Numbered from the stretch's first letter, positions 1-8,046 are shown. The stretch: 64,000 nucleotides of DNA from Thermus sp. 2.9 (GCF_000794385.1 NZ_JTJB01000035.1:60984-124983), one strand, 5' to 3'. Notes: a model not told the origin generated them from the letters alone. A program made the numbers and translations.

Positions 1-152
1 GCGATGCGCTCGGCCAAGGGGATGCCCCGGGTGTGGATGCCGATGAGGGCCAGGCCCTCCACCCCCTTATTGGCCTCCACGATTTCGTGGGCGATGCGGT
101 GGAGGGCCCGGCGCATCTCCTCGGCGTTCATCAGCTCCGCCTTAAAGCGCAC
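1..152 (-). CDS. pyrR: PyrR, pyrimidine operon regulator / uracil phosphoribosyltransferase (5' part only)
   Basis: Only the first 50 codons are present; the rest lies beyond the left edge. The translation opens [17 protein letters not shown] and continues through [18 protein letters not shown], the N-terminal signature of PyrR. Members of this family bind pyr mRNA in a UMP-dependent way and usually have weak uracil phosphoribosyltransferase activity. The GTG start at 150-152 lies inside the last codons of an upstream leader ORF, so translation is probably coupled to that leader. No good Shine-Dalgarno sequence lies directly before the start. The leader, terminator, RNA element and promoter upstream all fit an attenuated pyr operon whose first gene is pyrR. 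Confidence 0.9.
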   Translation of the reverse strand, partial: MRFKAELMNAEEMRRALHRIAHEIVEANKGVEGLALIGIHTRGIPLAERI

Positions 153-231
153 GGCCCACCCCCACAAAAAAAGCGGGGGCAAAACCCCCCGCGCTCCCTC
201 CTGTTGGCCGTGTCCTCGTTTGTCCGTTCAC
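142..231 (-). CDS. pyr operon leader peptide, 29 codons
   Basis: A GTG-started ORF follows a purine-rich ribosome site (AAAGGGGG, 237-244) with a 5-nt spacer. It runs through the whole intrinsic terminator and ends with TAA at 142-144, overlapping the first codons of pyrR. A ribosome translating it would cover or melt the terminator hairpin. Its ribosome site is right next to the PyrR-type RNA element. This geometry predicts that PyrR binding blocks leader translation and so permits termination. A leader of this kind has been described for a Thermus pyr cluster (from memory). I have not shown expression. Confidence 0.7.
   Translation of the reverse strand: MNGQTRTRPTGGSAGGFAPAFFVGVGRAL
166..192 (-). 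terminator. Intrinsic attenuator terminator in the pyr leader
   Basis: On the minus strand GCGGGGG and CCCCCGC pair around a GTTTTG loop and are followed by seven T residues (172-166). It lies inside the leader ORF and just before pyrR, so it can only act as an attenuator. Confidence 0.85.
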
Positions 232-244
232 ATTTTCCCCCTTT

Positions 245-262
245 CCGGCCTCGCGGGACCGG
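245..262 (-). promoter_or_regulatory. PyrR-binding-type RNA element
   Basis: The minus strand reads CCGGTCCCGCGAGGCCGG, a short hairpin containing GUCCCGCGAGGCC. This matches the conserved purine-rich loop of PyrR binding sites (UCCnGnGAGGCU type). It abuts the AAAGGGGG ribosome site of the leader ORF, so protein binding should hinder leader translation. Confidence 0.75.
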
Positions 263-278
263 TTTAAAGGCCACCCCC

Positions 279-307
279 ACCTTACACCTCGGGGCCCTTT
301 GGCGCAA
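279..307 (-). promoter_or_regulatory. pyr operon promoter
   Basis: On the minus strand TTGCGC (307-302) and TAAGGT (284-279) are separated by exactly 17 nt, which places the transcript start near 272. The -35 box lies directly behind the terminator of the preceding SPW gene. Confidence 0.6.
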
Positions 308-310
308 GCG

Positions 311-337
311 AAACCCGCCCAGGAAGCCCTGGGCGGG
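311..337 (-). terminator. Intrinsic terminator after the SPW gene
   Basis: A 9-bp stem (CTGGGCGGG with CCCGCCCAG, arms at 329-337 and 314-322) with a 6-nt loop is followed on the minus strand by TTTCGCTT. It lies 16 nt past the SPW stop codon and directly precedes the pyr promoter. Confidence 0.7.
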
Positions 338-352
338 GGCTTTGGGTGGGCC

Positions 353-682
353 TTAAGCCGCCTTGGGCTTTTCCCGGGTGACGCTCAGGGCCAAGGCGCC
401 CACCAAAAGGCCCACGATGACGGCGTTCCACAGGGCGTTCGCCACCCCGCTAAACCCCAGGATCCAGGGGGAGAGGATGAGCCAAACGCCCAAAAGGACG
501 TTCAGCCACTCCTCCCACAGGGGGCCACCCCGAAGGTGCAAGAGGGCCATCAGCCCCACCACCACCCCCACGACCAGGGCGTTCCACATGGCCGCGGGGG
601 TGCCGCTAAAGCCGAGTAGCCACGGGGAGAGGATGAGCCATACGCCCAGGACGAGATTGGCCCAGTCCTGCCAGCGCGTCAT
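353..682 (-). CDS. SPW repeat membrane protein
   Basis: This 109-aa integral membrane protein is two copies of one unit. Each unit has LGVWLILSPW followed by a LGFSG motif (about residues 12-26 and 63-79), and a second hydrophobic helix follows each. That is the SPW repeat family, whose function is not established. I predict four membrane segments with almost no soluble domain. The ATG start is preceded by a strong AAGGAGGT ribosome site, unusual in this window, where many genes look leaderless. An 8-bp inverted repeat overlaps that site. The gene has its own terminator and so is probably monocistronic. Confidence 0.85.
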   Translation of the reverse strand: MTRWQDWANLVLGVWLILSPWLLGFSGTPAAMWNALVVGVVVGLMALLHLRGGPLWEEWLNVLLGVWLILSPWILGFSGVANALWNAVIVGLLVGALALSVTREKPKAA

Positions 683-694
683 GGTTGCCCACCT

Positions 695-718
695 CCTTTC
701 ACCCTTTATTGTGAAAGG
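695..718. repeat. Perfect 8-bp inverted repeat over the SPW ribosome site
   Basis: CCTTTCAC (695-702) and GTGAAAGG (711-718) are exact reverse complements with an 8-nt spacer. In the SPW mRNA the downstream arm contains the AAGG of the AAGGAGGT ribosome site. It could be a dyad operator or an mRNA hairpin that masks the site. Confidence 0.5.
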
Positions 719-746
719 GTTTGAGCGCGAGGAATAGTGCCAAAAG

Positions 747-1502
747 TCACCTTTTTCCCCCGGAGGGACGGACGTACCGCCACCCCGTCCAGAGGAGGAC
801 GGCGGCGAAGACCAGCCGTAAGGCCCCTTCGGGCAGGAAGTGGGCGAGCTCCCCCCCGAAGAAGGTGCCCGCCAGCACCCCGGGCACCAAGCCCAAGGCG
901 AGGGCCCTGTCCACGTTGCCCAGGCGCAGGTGGGTGTAGGCGCCCACCAGGCTCGCGGGCACCATGGCGAGGAGGCTCGTCCCCTGGGCGGTGTGCTGGG
1001 GCATGCCCAGGAGGAGGACCATGGCGGGGACCATGATGGTCCCCCCGCCCACCCCCATCATCCCGGAAAGGAAGCCGGTGAAGGCCCCCGCCAGGAGGAG
1101 GGTTAGGTCCTCCAAGAGCTCGCCCCGCACCAGGCCCATGGGGGCCAGGTGGGGCCTCAGGAGAAGAAGGAGGCTTACGGCCATGAGGAACCAGCCGAAG
1201 GCCCGCTTGAGCTCCCTTTCGGGGAGGCCGTGGGCGTAGCGGGCGCCCAAGCGGGCGGTGAGGATGGCGGTGAGGGCCAGGAAGAAGGCCGCCTTGGGGT
1301 CCAAGGAGCCTTGGAGGCCGTAGGTGAGGGCGCCCACCAAGCCGGTGAAGAAGACGGCCACCAGGCTCGTGCCGTGGGCCCTGTGCTGGGAAAGCCCGAG
1401 GACGCCCACCATGAGGGGAATCATCACGGTTCCTCCCCCAAGGCCCACCAAGCCCCCAAACGCCCCGCCCAGAAAACCGATGAGGAGGCTCATGGGGCTC
1501 AT
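747..1502 (-). CDS. TSUP family (TauE/SafE) membrane transporter
   Basis: The 251-aa protein has about eight hydrophobic segments arranged as two similar halves. Each half carries a glycine-rich loop and a GTSL motif (GLGGGTVMIPL with RAHGTSL, and GVGGGTIMVPA with TAQGTSL). This is the hallmark of the sulfite exporter TauE/SafE (TSUP) family, which moves small sulfur-containing or organic anions across the inner membrane. The substrate cannot be read from sequence. The ATG overlaps the stop of the upstream dehydrogenase gene as ATGA, so the two genes are translationally coupled. Confidence 0.85.
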   Translation of the reverse strand: MSPMSLLIGFLGGAFGGLVGLGGGTVMIPLMVGVLGLSQHRAHGTSLVAVFFTGLVGALTYGLQGSLDPKAAFFLALTAILTARLGARYAHGLPERELKRAFGWFLMAVSLLLLLRPHLAPMGLVRGELLEDLTLLLAGAFTGFLSGMMGVGGGTIMVPAMVLLLGMPQHTAQGTSLLAMVPASLVGAYTHLRLGNVDRALALGLVPGVLAGTFFGGELAHFLPEGALRLVFAAVLLWTGWRYVRPSGGKR

Positions 1503-2440
1503 ACTACCGGGTTTGGGGGCTCGCGCCCCTCCAGGACGGCGAGCAGGTTTTCCACCGCCACCTCGGCCATGCGTTCCCGGGTGCGCCTGCCCGCCGAGCC
1601 GATGTGGGGGGTGATGACGGCGTTGGGCAGGGCGTAGAGGGGGTGGCCCGGAGGCAGGGGCTCGGGGTCGGTGACGTCCAGGCCCGCCCCGAGGAGGTGG
1701 CCCTTTAGGGCCTCCACCAGGGCCTCGGTGTCCACCAGGGCGCCCCGGGCGGTGTTGACGAGGATGGCCCCAGGCTTCATGGCGAAAAGCCTTTCCCGGT
1801 TCAGGAGGCGGTGGGTCTCCGGGGTGAGGGGGGCGTGGAGGGAGACGATGTCTGCGGTGGCGAGGAGGTCTTCAAGGGGAAGGAAGGGGTAGGGGAGGGG
1901 CTTGGGGGTACGGCTCGTGTAGACCACCCGCATCCCGAAGGCCAAGGCCCTCTTGGCCCACCGCCTGGGCGATGCGGGCCCATGCCCACGAGGCCCAGGG
2001 TGAGGCCCTGGAGGTCCGGGCCCAAGAGGAGCTCGGGGTGCCAGGCCCGCCAGTGCCCGCCTCGGGCGTGGGTCCACCCCCTCCACCACGCGCCGGGCCA
2101 CGGCGAGGAGGAGGGCCAGGGTGAGGTCGGCGGTGGCCTCGGTGAGGACGTCGGGCGTGTGGGTGACGCGGATGCCCCTAAGCTGGGCCGCCTCCAGGTC
2201 CACGTGGTCCACCCCCACGCTGTAGCAGGCGATCACCTTGAGGTTTTTCCCCGCCCGGTCCATGACCTCGGCGTCTATGCGGTCCTCCACGATGGGGATG
2301 AGGCCGTGGACGCCCTCCACCTTCCTCAAGAGCTCCTCCCGGGGGAGGAAAAGCCCCTCGTGGACCTCCACCTCCAGGCCCTTCGCCTTTAGGCGCTCCA
2401 GGGCCTGCCCCGGCAGGGTGCGGGTGACGTAGACCCTCAT
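1499..2440 (-). CDS. D-2-hydroxyacid dehydrogenase (glyoxylate/hydroxypyruvate reductase type), three compensating indels
   Basis: N- and C-terminal parts are typical NAD(P)-dependent 2-hydroxyacid dehydrogenase, with [16 protein letters not shown] and the catalytic-His region TPHIGSAG. The nucleotide-binding region does not read in this frame between about 2072 and 1957. There the other frames give HPELL and [10 protein letters not shown]. Three extra bases explain it: in GGG 2070-2072, GGG 1976-1978 and CCC 1957-1959. Removing one from each restores GLVGMGRIAQAVAKRAL and a 312-aa enzyme. As written, 313 codons stay open but the Rossmann GxGxxG motif is lost. It is either sequencing error in homopolymers or an inactivated gene. 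The ATG at 2440 overlaps the end of the upstream ORF. Confidence 0.8.
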   Translation of the reverse strand: MRVYVTRTLPGQALERLKAKGLEVEVHEGLFLPREELLRKVEGVHGLIPIVEDRIDAEVMDRAGKNLKVIACYSVGVDHVDLEAAQLRGIRVTHTPDVLTEATADLTLALLLAVARRVVEGVDPRPRRALAGLAPRAPLGPGPPGPHPGPRGHGPASPRRWAKRALAFGMRVVYTSRTPKPLPYPFLPLEDLLATADIVSLHAPLTPETHRLLNRERLFAMKPGAILVNTARGALVDTEALVEALKGHLLGAGLDVTDPEPLPPGHPLYALPNAVITPHIGSAGRRTRERMAEVAVENLLAVLEGREPPNPVV

Positions 2441-3000
2441 GCCCCGGCGAAGGAGAGCTCGGCCACCGCCACCAGGGGGCTGCCGAGGGCGCTTGGGCCC
2501 ATGGGGTGCCACCCCAGCTCCGCTCCCAGGCCCTCCACCCCTTGCAAGAGTTCCAGGAGGTTTCCGCTCACGGCGAAGTTCTCCAGGGGGTACTGGGCCT
2601 TGCCCTCCTCCACCCAAAGCCCCAGGGCCTGGAGGGAGAAGTCCAGGGTGATGGGGTTGGCCCCGGCATGTAGGCCCTGGGGAGTGCGCTTGCGGAAGTC
2701 CAGACCACCTTGGCCCCGCTCGTCCACCCGCCCCAAGGCGCCCCGGGCCCGGAGGAGGGTTTCCAGGGCCTCCAGGAGGCCTTCGCGGGTGAGGTGGTTG
2801 GTGTAGACGTAGACCACCTGGGGGCCGAAGAAAAGCCGGATGCCCGCCCCGTAGTCCAGGCCGGAGATGGCCTCTTCCAGCCTTGCGGAGCGCACCCGCA
2901 TGCGCCGCTTTAAGGAGCGTTCGGCGTAGACCTCGGCGAAGTCCGCCCCAGCCTGAAGGGCCCGCCGGAGCACCGCCTCCACCGCTTCGGTTGGGAGCAT
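2437..3000 (-). pseudogene. tldD-tldE chimera left by an internal deletion
   Basis: Residues 1 to about 90 (MLPTEAVEAVLRRALQAG onward) match the N-terminal domain of TldD/PmbA proteases. From about residue 108 the protein matches the C-terminal end of a TldE/PmbA-type subunit (ANPITLDFSLQALGLW, then NFAVSGNLLELL). The 187-aa product lacks the central domain with the zinc-binding HExxxH motif; whole family members are about 430-480 aa. The simplest history is a deletion joining tldD to the end of a following tldE in frame. The reading frame is open, so a short protein may be made, but it cannot be a normal protease. It lies 9 nt after holA and overlaps the dehydrogenase gene. Confidence 0.7.
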
Positions 3001-3009
3001 GGCAAGACT

Positions 3010-3912
3010 CTACCGTGTGGCTGACCGGCCGGTCAAGGGGAGGAGGGCGAAGACCGCCCCCTCCAGGGCGAGCCAGGGGTCCTTACCCTCCTTGGCCCGG
3101 CGCTCGGCGGCGATGAGGATGTCAAGGGCCTCCCGGAGGGCGGCCTCCTCCAGGGAACGGGCGAGCTCCAGGGCGCGCCGGGCGGCGTAGGGGTGGGCCT
3201 CGAGGCGGGGGAGGTCCTCCTCCTTGGGCCTTGGGTTTTCCCGGAGGAGGAGGTGGGCCCGGGCCAGGAGGGCGAACTGCCAGGACAAGGCCCCCAGGAC
3301 CTTGAGGGGCTCTTCCCCTTCTTCCCTTAGGGCCTTGAGGCGGCGGAAGGCCTCCTTTGCGTTCCCCTCCAGCACCGCCCGCACCAGGTCAAACCCGGTG
3401 ACGGGGGGCTTCAGGGCCACCACCCGCTCCACCTTTTCCAGGGTGAGGGGCGGGGTGAGGAGGGCAAGCTTCTCCAGCTCCCGCTCCAGGGCTTCCAGGT
3501 CGGCCTCGAGGCCCGCCAGGTACTGGGCCACCCCAGCGGGAAGCCTGAACCCAAGCCGCTTCGCCCGGTTTTCCAAGTGGCGCAGGAGGTCCTTGCCCTT
3601 GGGGGTGGGGAAGTCCCGCCGCTCCCGGGCGCGGTAAAAGGCGGCCCGGGCGGGGGTGGGTTTGGGGTCCAGGAGGAGGACGGGGACGTTTTCCGGGGTC
3701 CGCTCCAGGAGGGGCTTTAGGGCCTTCCACTCCCCTTCGCCCACCTCCCGCAGGTCCAAAAGGGCCCCCGCCCCGCTGAAAAGCCCGGGGGAAAGGGCCT
3801 CCGCCAGGGCCTCCGGGGTGGGGTCGGTGAAGCGGGCAAGCCCCCAGACCCGGGCCTCCTCCAGGAGGGCCTCCTTGGCCAAAAAGGGGTCCCCGGTGAA
3901 GGCGATGACCAT
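3010..3912 (-). CDS. holA: DNA polymerase III delta subunit
   Basis: This 300-aa protein starts MVIAFTGDPFLAKEAL and matches HolA, the clamp-loader delta subunit that opens the beta sliding clamp. The N-terminal AAA+-like fold without a Walker motif is typical of delta. The three-helix C-terminal domain includes LGALSWQFALLARAHLLLREN. It acts in the cytoplasm at the replisome with delta-prime and tau/gamma. The gene lies tightly between the acyl-CoA dehydrogenase gene (stop and start codons nearly touching) and the tldD/E remnant, so it is probably cotranscribed. Confidence 0.9.
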   Translation of the reverse strand: MVIAFTGDPFLAKEALLEEARVWGLARFTDPTPEALAEALSPGLFSGAGALLDLREVGEGEWKALKPLLERTPENVPVLLLDPKPTPARAAFYRARERRDFPTPKGKDLLRHLENRAKRLGFRLPAGVAQYLAGLEADLEALERELEKLALLTPPLTLEKVERVVALKPPVTGFDLVRAVLEGNAKEAFRRLKALREEGEEPLKVLGALSWQFALLARAHLLLRENPRPKEEDLPRLEAHPYAARRALELARSLEEAALREALDILIAAERRAKEGKDPWLALEGAVFALLPLTGRSATR

Positions 3913-5069
3913 CTAGAAGGCGCTCAGCCCCGTGGCCTCCCGGCCCAGGACCAGGGTGTGGACGTCGTGGGTGCCCTCGTAGGTGTAGACGGTCTCCAGG
4001 TTCAGCATGTGGCGGATGGCGTGGTACTCCAGGGTGATGCCGCTTCCTCCCAGGATGTCCCGGGCGAGCCGCGCGGCCTCTAGCGCTTTCTTGACGTTCT
4101 GCCGCTTGGCCAGGGAGACCTGGGCCGGGGTGAGCTTTCCTTCGTCCTTAAGCCGGGCGAGCCGCCAGGCCAAGAGGAGCCCCTCCGTGTGCCAGGAGAG
4201 CATGTCCGCCAGCTTGGCCTGCACCAGCTGCTTCTGGGCGATGGGGGCGCCGAAGGTGCTGCGGCTTTGGGCGAAGGCCACCGCCTCCTGGTAGACCATC
4301 TCCAAGGCCCCCAGGACCCCCCAGGCGATGCCGAAGCGGGCTTGGGTGAGGCAGGAAAGGGGGGCTTTGAGCCCTTCCGCCTTGGGCAGGCGCAGGGACT
4401 CGGGCACCCGCACCCCGTCCAGGATGAGCTCGCTGGTCACCGAGGCCCTTAGGCTCATCTTGTGCTTCACCTCCCGGGCCTGGAACCCGGGGGTGTCCGT
4501 GGGGACGAGGAAGCCCAAAACCCGCCCCTCCTCGTCCTTGGCCCAGATCACGGCGATGTGGGCCAGGTTGCCGTTGGTGATCCACATCTTGGTGCCGGTG
4601 AGGACCCAGGTGTCCCCATCCCGGCGGGCCTTGGTCTTCATGTTGCCGTAGGGGTCCGAGCCCCCGTCGGGCTCGGTGAGGCCGAAGCACCCCACCAGCT
4701 CCCCCCGGGCGAGCTTGGGCAGGAACTCCCGCTTTTGCGCCTCGCTCCCGAAGGCGTAGATGGGGTACATGACCAAGGAGCTCTGCACGCTCACGAAGCT
4801 CCTCAGCCCCGAGTCCACCCGCTCCAGCTCGTAGGCGATGAGGCCGTAGGCGGCGCTGGAAACCCCCGCCCCCCGTACTCCGGGGGCAGGGTGGGGCCTA
4901 GGAAGCCCAGCTCGGCGAAGCGGGGGATGAGGTGGGTGGGGAAGACCCCCTCTTCCCACCAGTGGCGGATGTGGGGCAGGGCTTCCTTTTCCAGGAAGCG
5001 GCGGGCGGCTTTTTGCACCTCCTTCTCCTCGGGGGTGAGGAGGTCTTCCAAGGCGTAGAAGTCCAGCAT
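3913..5069 (-). CDS. Glutaryl-CoA dehydrogenase-like acyl-CoA dehydrogenase, one-base frameshift
   Basis: The start MLDFYALEDLLTPEEKE and the body (AGVSSAAYGLIAYELERVDSG onward) are in different frames. They join after PEYGG if one base is added to the run of six C at 4869-4874, giving 385 aa. The protein follows mitochondrial glutaryl-CoA dehydrogenase closely: LTEPDGGSD, MWITNGN, ARFGIAWGVLGA, and the active-site glutamate in YTYEGTHDVHTLVLGR. Such FAD enzymes oxidatively decarboxylate glutaryl-CoA to crotonyl-CoA in lysine and tryptophan breakdown; substrate is inferred from similarity. The indel is in a homopolymer, so sequencing error is likely. The HMA-like gene ends 12 nt upstream. Confidence 0.85.
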
Positions 5070-5081
5070 GGGGCACCTCGT

Positions 5082-5300
5082 TTAGAGCATACCCGCCAGG
5101 AACCCCTCTTCCCGGATGGTGCGGATCAGGTCCATGACCGTGAGGGACTGGGGGTCGTACTCCACCAGGACCTGGGCGGGGCCCGTGGCCTGGGCCTGGG
5201 CCACCCCTTCCAGGGCCTTGAGCGCCGTGAGGATCCTTTCCATCCCCTCGGGGGTGGGTTCCCCCCGGATGCCGATGAGGACGCGGTTCATGCCCTTCAT
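5082..5300 (-). CDS. HMA-like small protein without the metal-binding CxxC
   Basis: The 72-aa product has the beta-alpha-beta-beta-alpha-beta pattern of heavy-metal-associated domains (VLIGIRGEP, then MERILTALKALEGV, then VLVEYDP, then LIRTIREEGF). The GMTCxxC loop is replaced by GEPTPEG, so it should not bind copper in the usual way. The ATG at 5300 overlaps the stop of the DUF1999 gene as ATGA; a second ATG at 5291 is possible. Its partner is unknown. The downstream neighbour is the acyl-CoA dehydrogenase gene. Confidence 0.7.
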   Translation of the reverse strand: MKGMNRVLIGIRGEPTPEGMERILTALKALEGVAQAQATGPAQVLVEYDPQSLTVMDLIRTIREEGFLAGML

Positions 5301-5722
5301 TCTAAGACGCCCCGGGTTTCGCCCCTGGCCCCCCGGCTTCCCAGGACCCGCACCGCCAGGACCAAGGGGCCGATGGCGAAGCCCTGGGCCTTCAGGGCCT
5401 CCTCCAGGTCCTTCCTCCCGGGGTCCAGGTGAAGGGCCACCTCGTAGACCCCGGCGTCGTAGGCGCTTTTCACGATGGCGGCGAGGAGGCCTTCCAGGGC
5501 CTCTTGGCTCTGCCCTTCTATGCGGGTGATGAGGACGGTGGCCCTTTCCCCTTGCCACACCGCCTGGGCCAGGGCGAAGCCCAAGGGCGTTTCCCCTTCC
5601 TCGGCCAGGAAGGAGTGGCCCGTGCGGGCGAAGTGGCGCACGGCGCCCAGGCTTAGGGGGCGGTTCCCCGCCACCTGGTTTAGGGCCTCGAGGTCCTGCT
5701 CGCTGAAGGGGCGAAAGCGCAT
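5297..5722 (-). CDS. DUF1999 acetyltransferase-fold protein
   Basis: The 141-aa protein begins MRFRPFSEQDLEALNQ and contains HSFLAEEGETPLGFALAQAVW and VYEVALHLDPGRKDLEEALKAQGF. That is the GNAT-like fold of the small DUF1999 family, characteristic of Thermus relatives. The substrate is unknown. GATAAT (5729-5734) ends 6 nt before the ATG, so it may have a leaderless transcript of its own starting inside the end of the vWA gene. Its stop overlaps the HMA-like start. Confidence 0.8.
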   Translation of the reverse strand: MRFRPFSEQDLEALNQVAGNRPLSLGAVRHFARTGHSFLAEEGETPLGFALAQAVWQGERATVLITRIEGQSQEALEGLLAAIVKSAYDAGVYEVALHLDPGRKDLEEALKAQGFAIGPLVLAVRVLGSRGARGETRGVLE

Positions 5723-5729
5723 GGTCTCA

Positions 5730-7040
5730 TTATCGCCTTCGGAAGAGGAGGGCCTCCAGGAGGAGGACAAGGGCGGCGAGGAGGGCGAAAAACCTTCCCC
5801 CGCCCCCCGAGGTTTTGGGAAGGAAGCTCGCCTCCGGGGTGGGAAGAAGGGTCTCCTCAGGGGCGAGGAGGCCGGTGCGCACCTCCCGGTAGGGCTTGAG
5901 GAAGTTGTGGACCAAGAGGGGGAAGAAGGGCTTGTCCTGAAGGGCCTCGAGGGGCGGGAGGTAAAGCCCCCCCTCGGCGACGTAGAGGAGGCCCACGCCG
6001 CCCTCCCCCTCCGCCAGGGCCCGCCAGGGGCCTTGGGGCCTTGGGGGCGGGGGCAGGGCCTCCCCCAGGAGAGCCACCCCCTCCAAAAGGGGATGGGGGG
6101 TGGTGAGGAGGACGGGAATGGGGGCGCCGCCCCTTGGGGCCAGGAAAAGGGTGGGGGTTTCGGGGGCACCCTCGGGTACCCCAATCCGCACCAGGACCTC
6201 CCTCCCCGGGCTTACCCCGATGAGGGCGAAAAGCCGTGCCAGGGCGGGAAGCGTAGGGTAGTCCACCCCGGGCCGCCTCAGGCCAAAGGCCGCCCCGTCG
6301 TCCAAGGCCAGGGCGTCTTCCCCCACAAGCCGGGCGGCGAAGGTGGGGGGGAGGTCCTGGAGGCGGGCGTACCCCCGGGCGGGGACCTCCGCCCGAAGGC
6401 GCTCTCCCCCAAGCTCCACCTCGGCGGTAAGGGGCCTTTGGGCGCTATTTCCCAGGGCCAAAAACCCCCGGTCCACCGCCACCAGGCCCAGGTTTTCCTG
6501 GGGGCTTCCCACCCCCAGGTACCCCTCCGCCCCCGGGGGTGGGGGGCCGTCCGTGGCCACCACCACGGGCGCCTTAAGGAGCCTCCTCCCCAGGGCCATG
6601 GCCCCCTCCAGGTCCGCCCGGCGGTCCTCCGCCTCCAGGGCCAAGAGGGCGTCCCGCAGGGCCACCCCCGGGGCGGGGCCGAAGGCTTTGGGCGTTTCCC
6701 CCGCCCGCACCACCACCGCCTGGGGCGCCCTTTCCAGAAGGGGAAGAAGCCTTTCCTTGGCGAGGTCCAGCCGGGTCTTGGCCCCTTCCCTGGCGCTCAT
6801 GCTGGCGGAGGCGTCCACCACGAGGACCAGGGGGGTGGGGCCTAAGGGGGGGTCGTCCAGGGCCAGGACCAAAAGGGCTGCGGCGAGGAGGAGGAGGAGG
6901 AGCCGAAGGTCCAACCGGGGCCGGAAGCGGCGCCTTTTCCCCCTCCGCCAAAGCCACACCCCCGCCCAGGGCCGGGGCCTTTGCCCCCTGGCCCGGTAGA
7001 GGAGGTAGACAAGGAGGAGGATGGGGAAAAGCCAGAGCAC
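5730..7040 (-). CDS. von Willebrand factor A domain membrane protein (BatA/aerotolerance-like)
   Basis: The 436-aa protein starts with a hydrophobic segment (MLWLFPILLLVYLLY). After a basic stretch there is a second one (LLLLLLAAALLVLALDDPP). Next is a vWA domain with the metal-site motif VVDASASMSAR (DxSxS, about residues 75-85) and VVVATDG. A final helix near the C-terminus ends in FRRR. This layout resembles Bat-type proteins, whose vWA domain projects outside the inner membrane. No MoxR ATPase gene is adjacent, so its complex is unknown. The GTG start is supported by a purine-rich ribosome site. It is transcribed divergently from tsaD, 35 nt away. Confidence 0.75.
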   Translation of the reverse strand: MLWLFPILLLVYLLYRARGQRPRPWAGVWLWRRGKRRRFRPRLDLRLLLLLLAAALLVLALDDPPLGPTPLVLVVDASASMSAREGAKTRLDLAKERLLPLLERAPQAVVVRAGETPKAFGPAPGVALRDALLALEAEDRRADLEGAMALGRRLLKAPVVVATDGPPPPGAEGYLGVGSPQENLGLVAVDRGFLALGNSAQRPLTAEVELGGERLRAEVPARGYARLQDLPPTFAARLVGEDALALDDGAAFGLRRPGVDYPTLPALARLFALIGVSPGREVLVRIGVPEGAPETPTLFLAPRGGAPIPVLLTTPHPLLEGVALLGEALPPPPRPQGPWRALAEGEGGVGLLYVAEGGLYLPPLEALQDKPFFPLLVHNFLKPYREVRTGLLAPEETLLPTPEASFLPKTSGGGGRFFALLAALVLLLEALLFRRR

Positions 7041-7075
7041 CTTCTTCCCCAGCCTAGCCTTGGTAGGGTGAAGGG

Positions 7076-8046
7076 GTGTGGGTTTTGGGGATTGACACCT
7101 CCTGCGACGACACCGGGGTGGGCTTGGTGCGGGACGGTCAGGTGGTGGTGAACCTGGTGGCGAGCCAGGTGCGCCTCCACGAGGCCTACGGCGGGGTGGT
7201 GCCGGAGCTGGCGAGCCGCGAGCACCTCAAGGCCATCCGCCCCCTCACGGAAAGGGCCTTGGCCGAGGCGGGGATTACCGCTAAGGATCTAGACCTGGTG
7301 GCGGCCACCCGGGGCCCCGGGCTCATCGGGGCCCTCCTGGTGGGCTACACCTTCGCCAAGGGCTTGGCGTGGGCCTTGGGACGGCCTTTCTACGCCATTC
7401 ACCACCTCGAGGGCCACATCGCCGCCGCTTGGCCCGAGGGGCTTTCCCCTCCCTTCCTGGCCTTGGTGGCCTCGGGGGGCCACACCCACCTCTACGAGGT
7501 CTTGGGGCTTGGCCGCTACCGGCTCCTGGGGGCCACCCGGGACGACGCCGCCGGGGAGGCCTTTGACAAGGTGGCCCGGCTTTTGGGCCTCGGCTTCCCC
7601 GGGGGGCCGGAGATAGAGCGCCTGGCCCAGGAGGCGGAGGAGGCGGTGCCCTTCCCCGTGCCCCTTCGGGAGCAGGAGGGGTATGACTTTAGCTTCTCCG
7701 GCCTCAAGACCAAGGCGCTCCAGCTCGTGGAAAAGGGCCTTCCCAAGCCGGCCTTGGCCAAGGGCTTCCAGGAGGCGGCCATCCTGCATCTGGCGGAGGT
7801 GGTCCTGCGGGCGGCTCGGGACACGGGGCACAAGGTCCTCCTGGTGGCGGGGGGGTGGCGGCGAACCAGGCCCTGCAGGCCCGCTTCCGGGAGGCGGGGC
7901 TTCAGGTCTACTTCCCCCCCAAGGGGCTTTCCCAGGACAACGGAGCCATGATCGCCCTCGCCGCCTACCGCCGCTTTAGGCAAGGCTTTCCCCCAAGCTC
8001 CCTTTCCTTGGGGGCCACCGCCTACTGGCCCTTGGAGGAAGCCTAA
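7076..8046 (+). CDS. tsaD: tRNA N6-adenosine threonylcarbamoyltransferase TsaD, one-base frameshift
   Basis: The N-terminal part (MWVLGIDTSCDDTGVGLV) carries the ASKHA fold, the metal-binding HHLEGHIAA motif and SGGHTHL. The protein changes frame after LLVAGG at a run of seven G (7849-7855). Adding one G restores VAANQALQARF and the rest of TsaD (QDNGAMIALAAY), giving 323 aa. TsaD transfers threonylcarbamoyl to A37 of ANN-decoding tRNAs and is essential in most bacteria, so sequencing error is likelier than loss. TAGGGT (7064-7069) ends 6 nt before the GTG start, which suggests a leaderless message. Confidence 0.9.

Noticed and set aside
7849..7855. Programmed frameshifting in tsaD, infC and others
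   Set aside because: No slippery heptamer plus structure, and no family precedent at these places. Errors in G/C runs explain all cases together.
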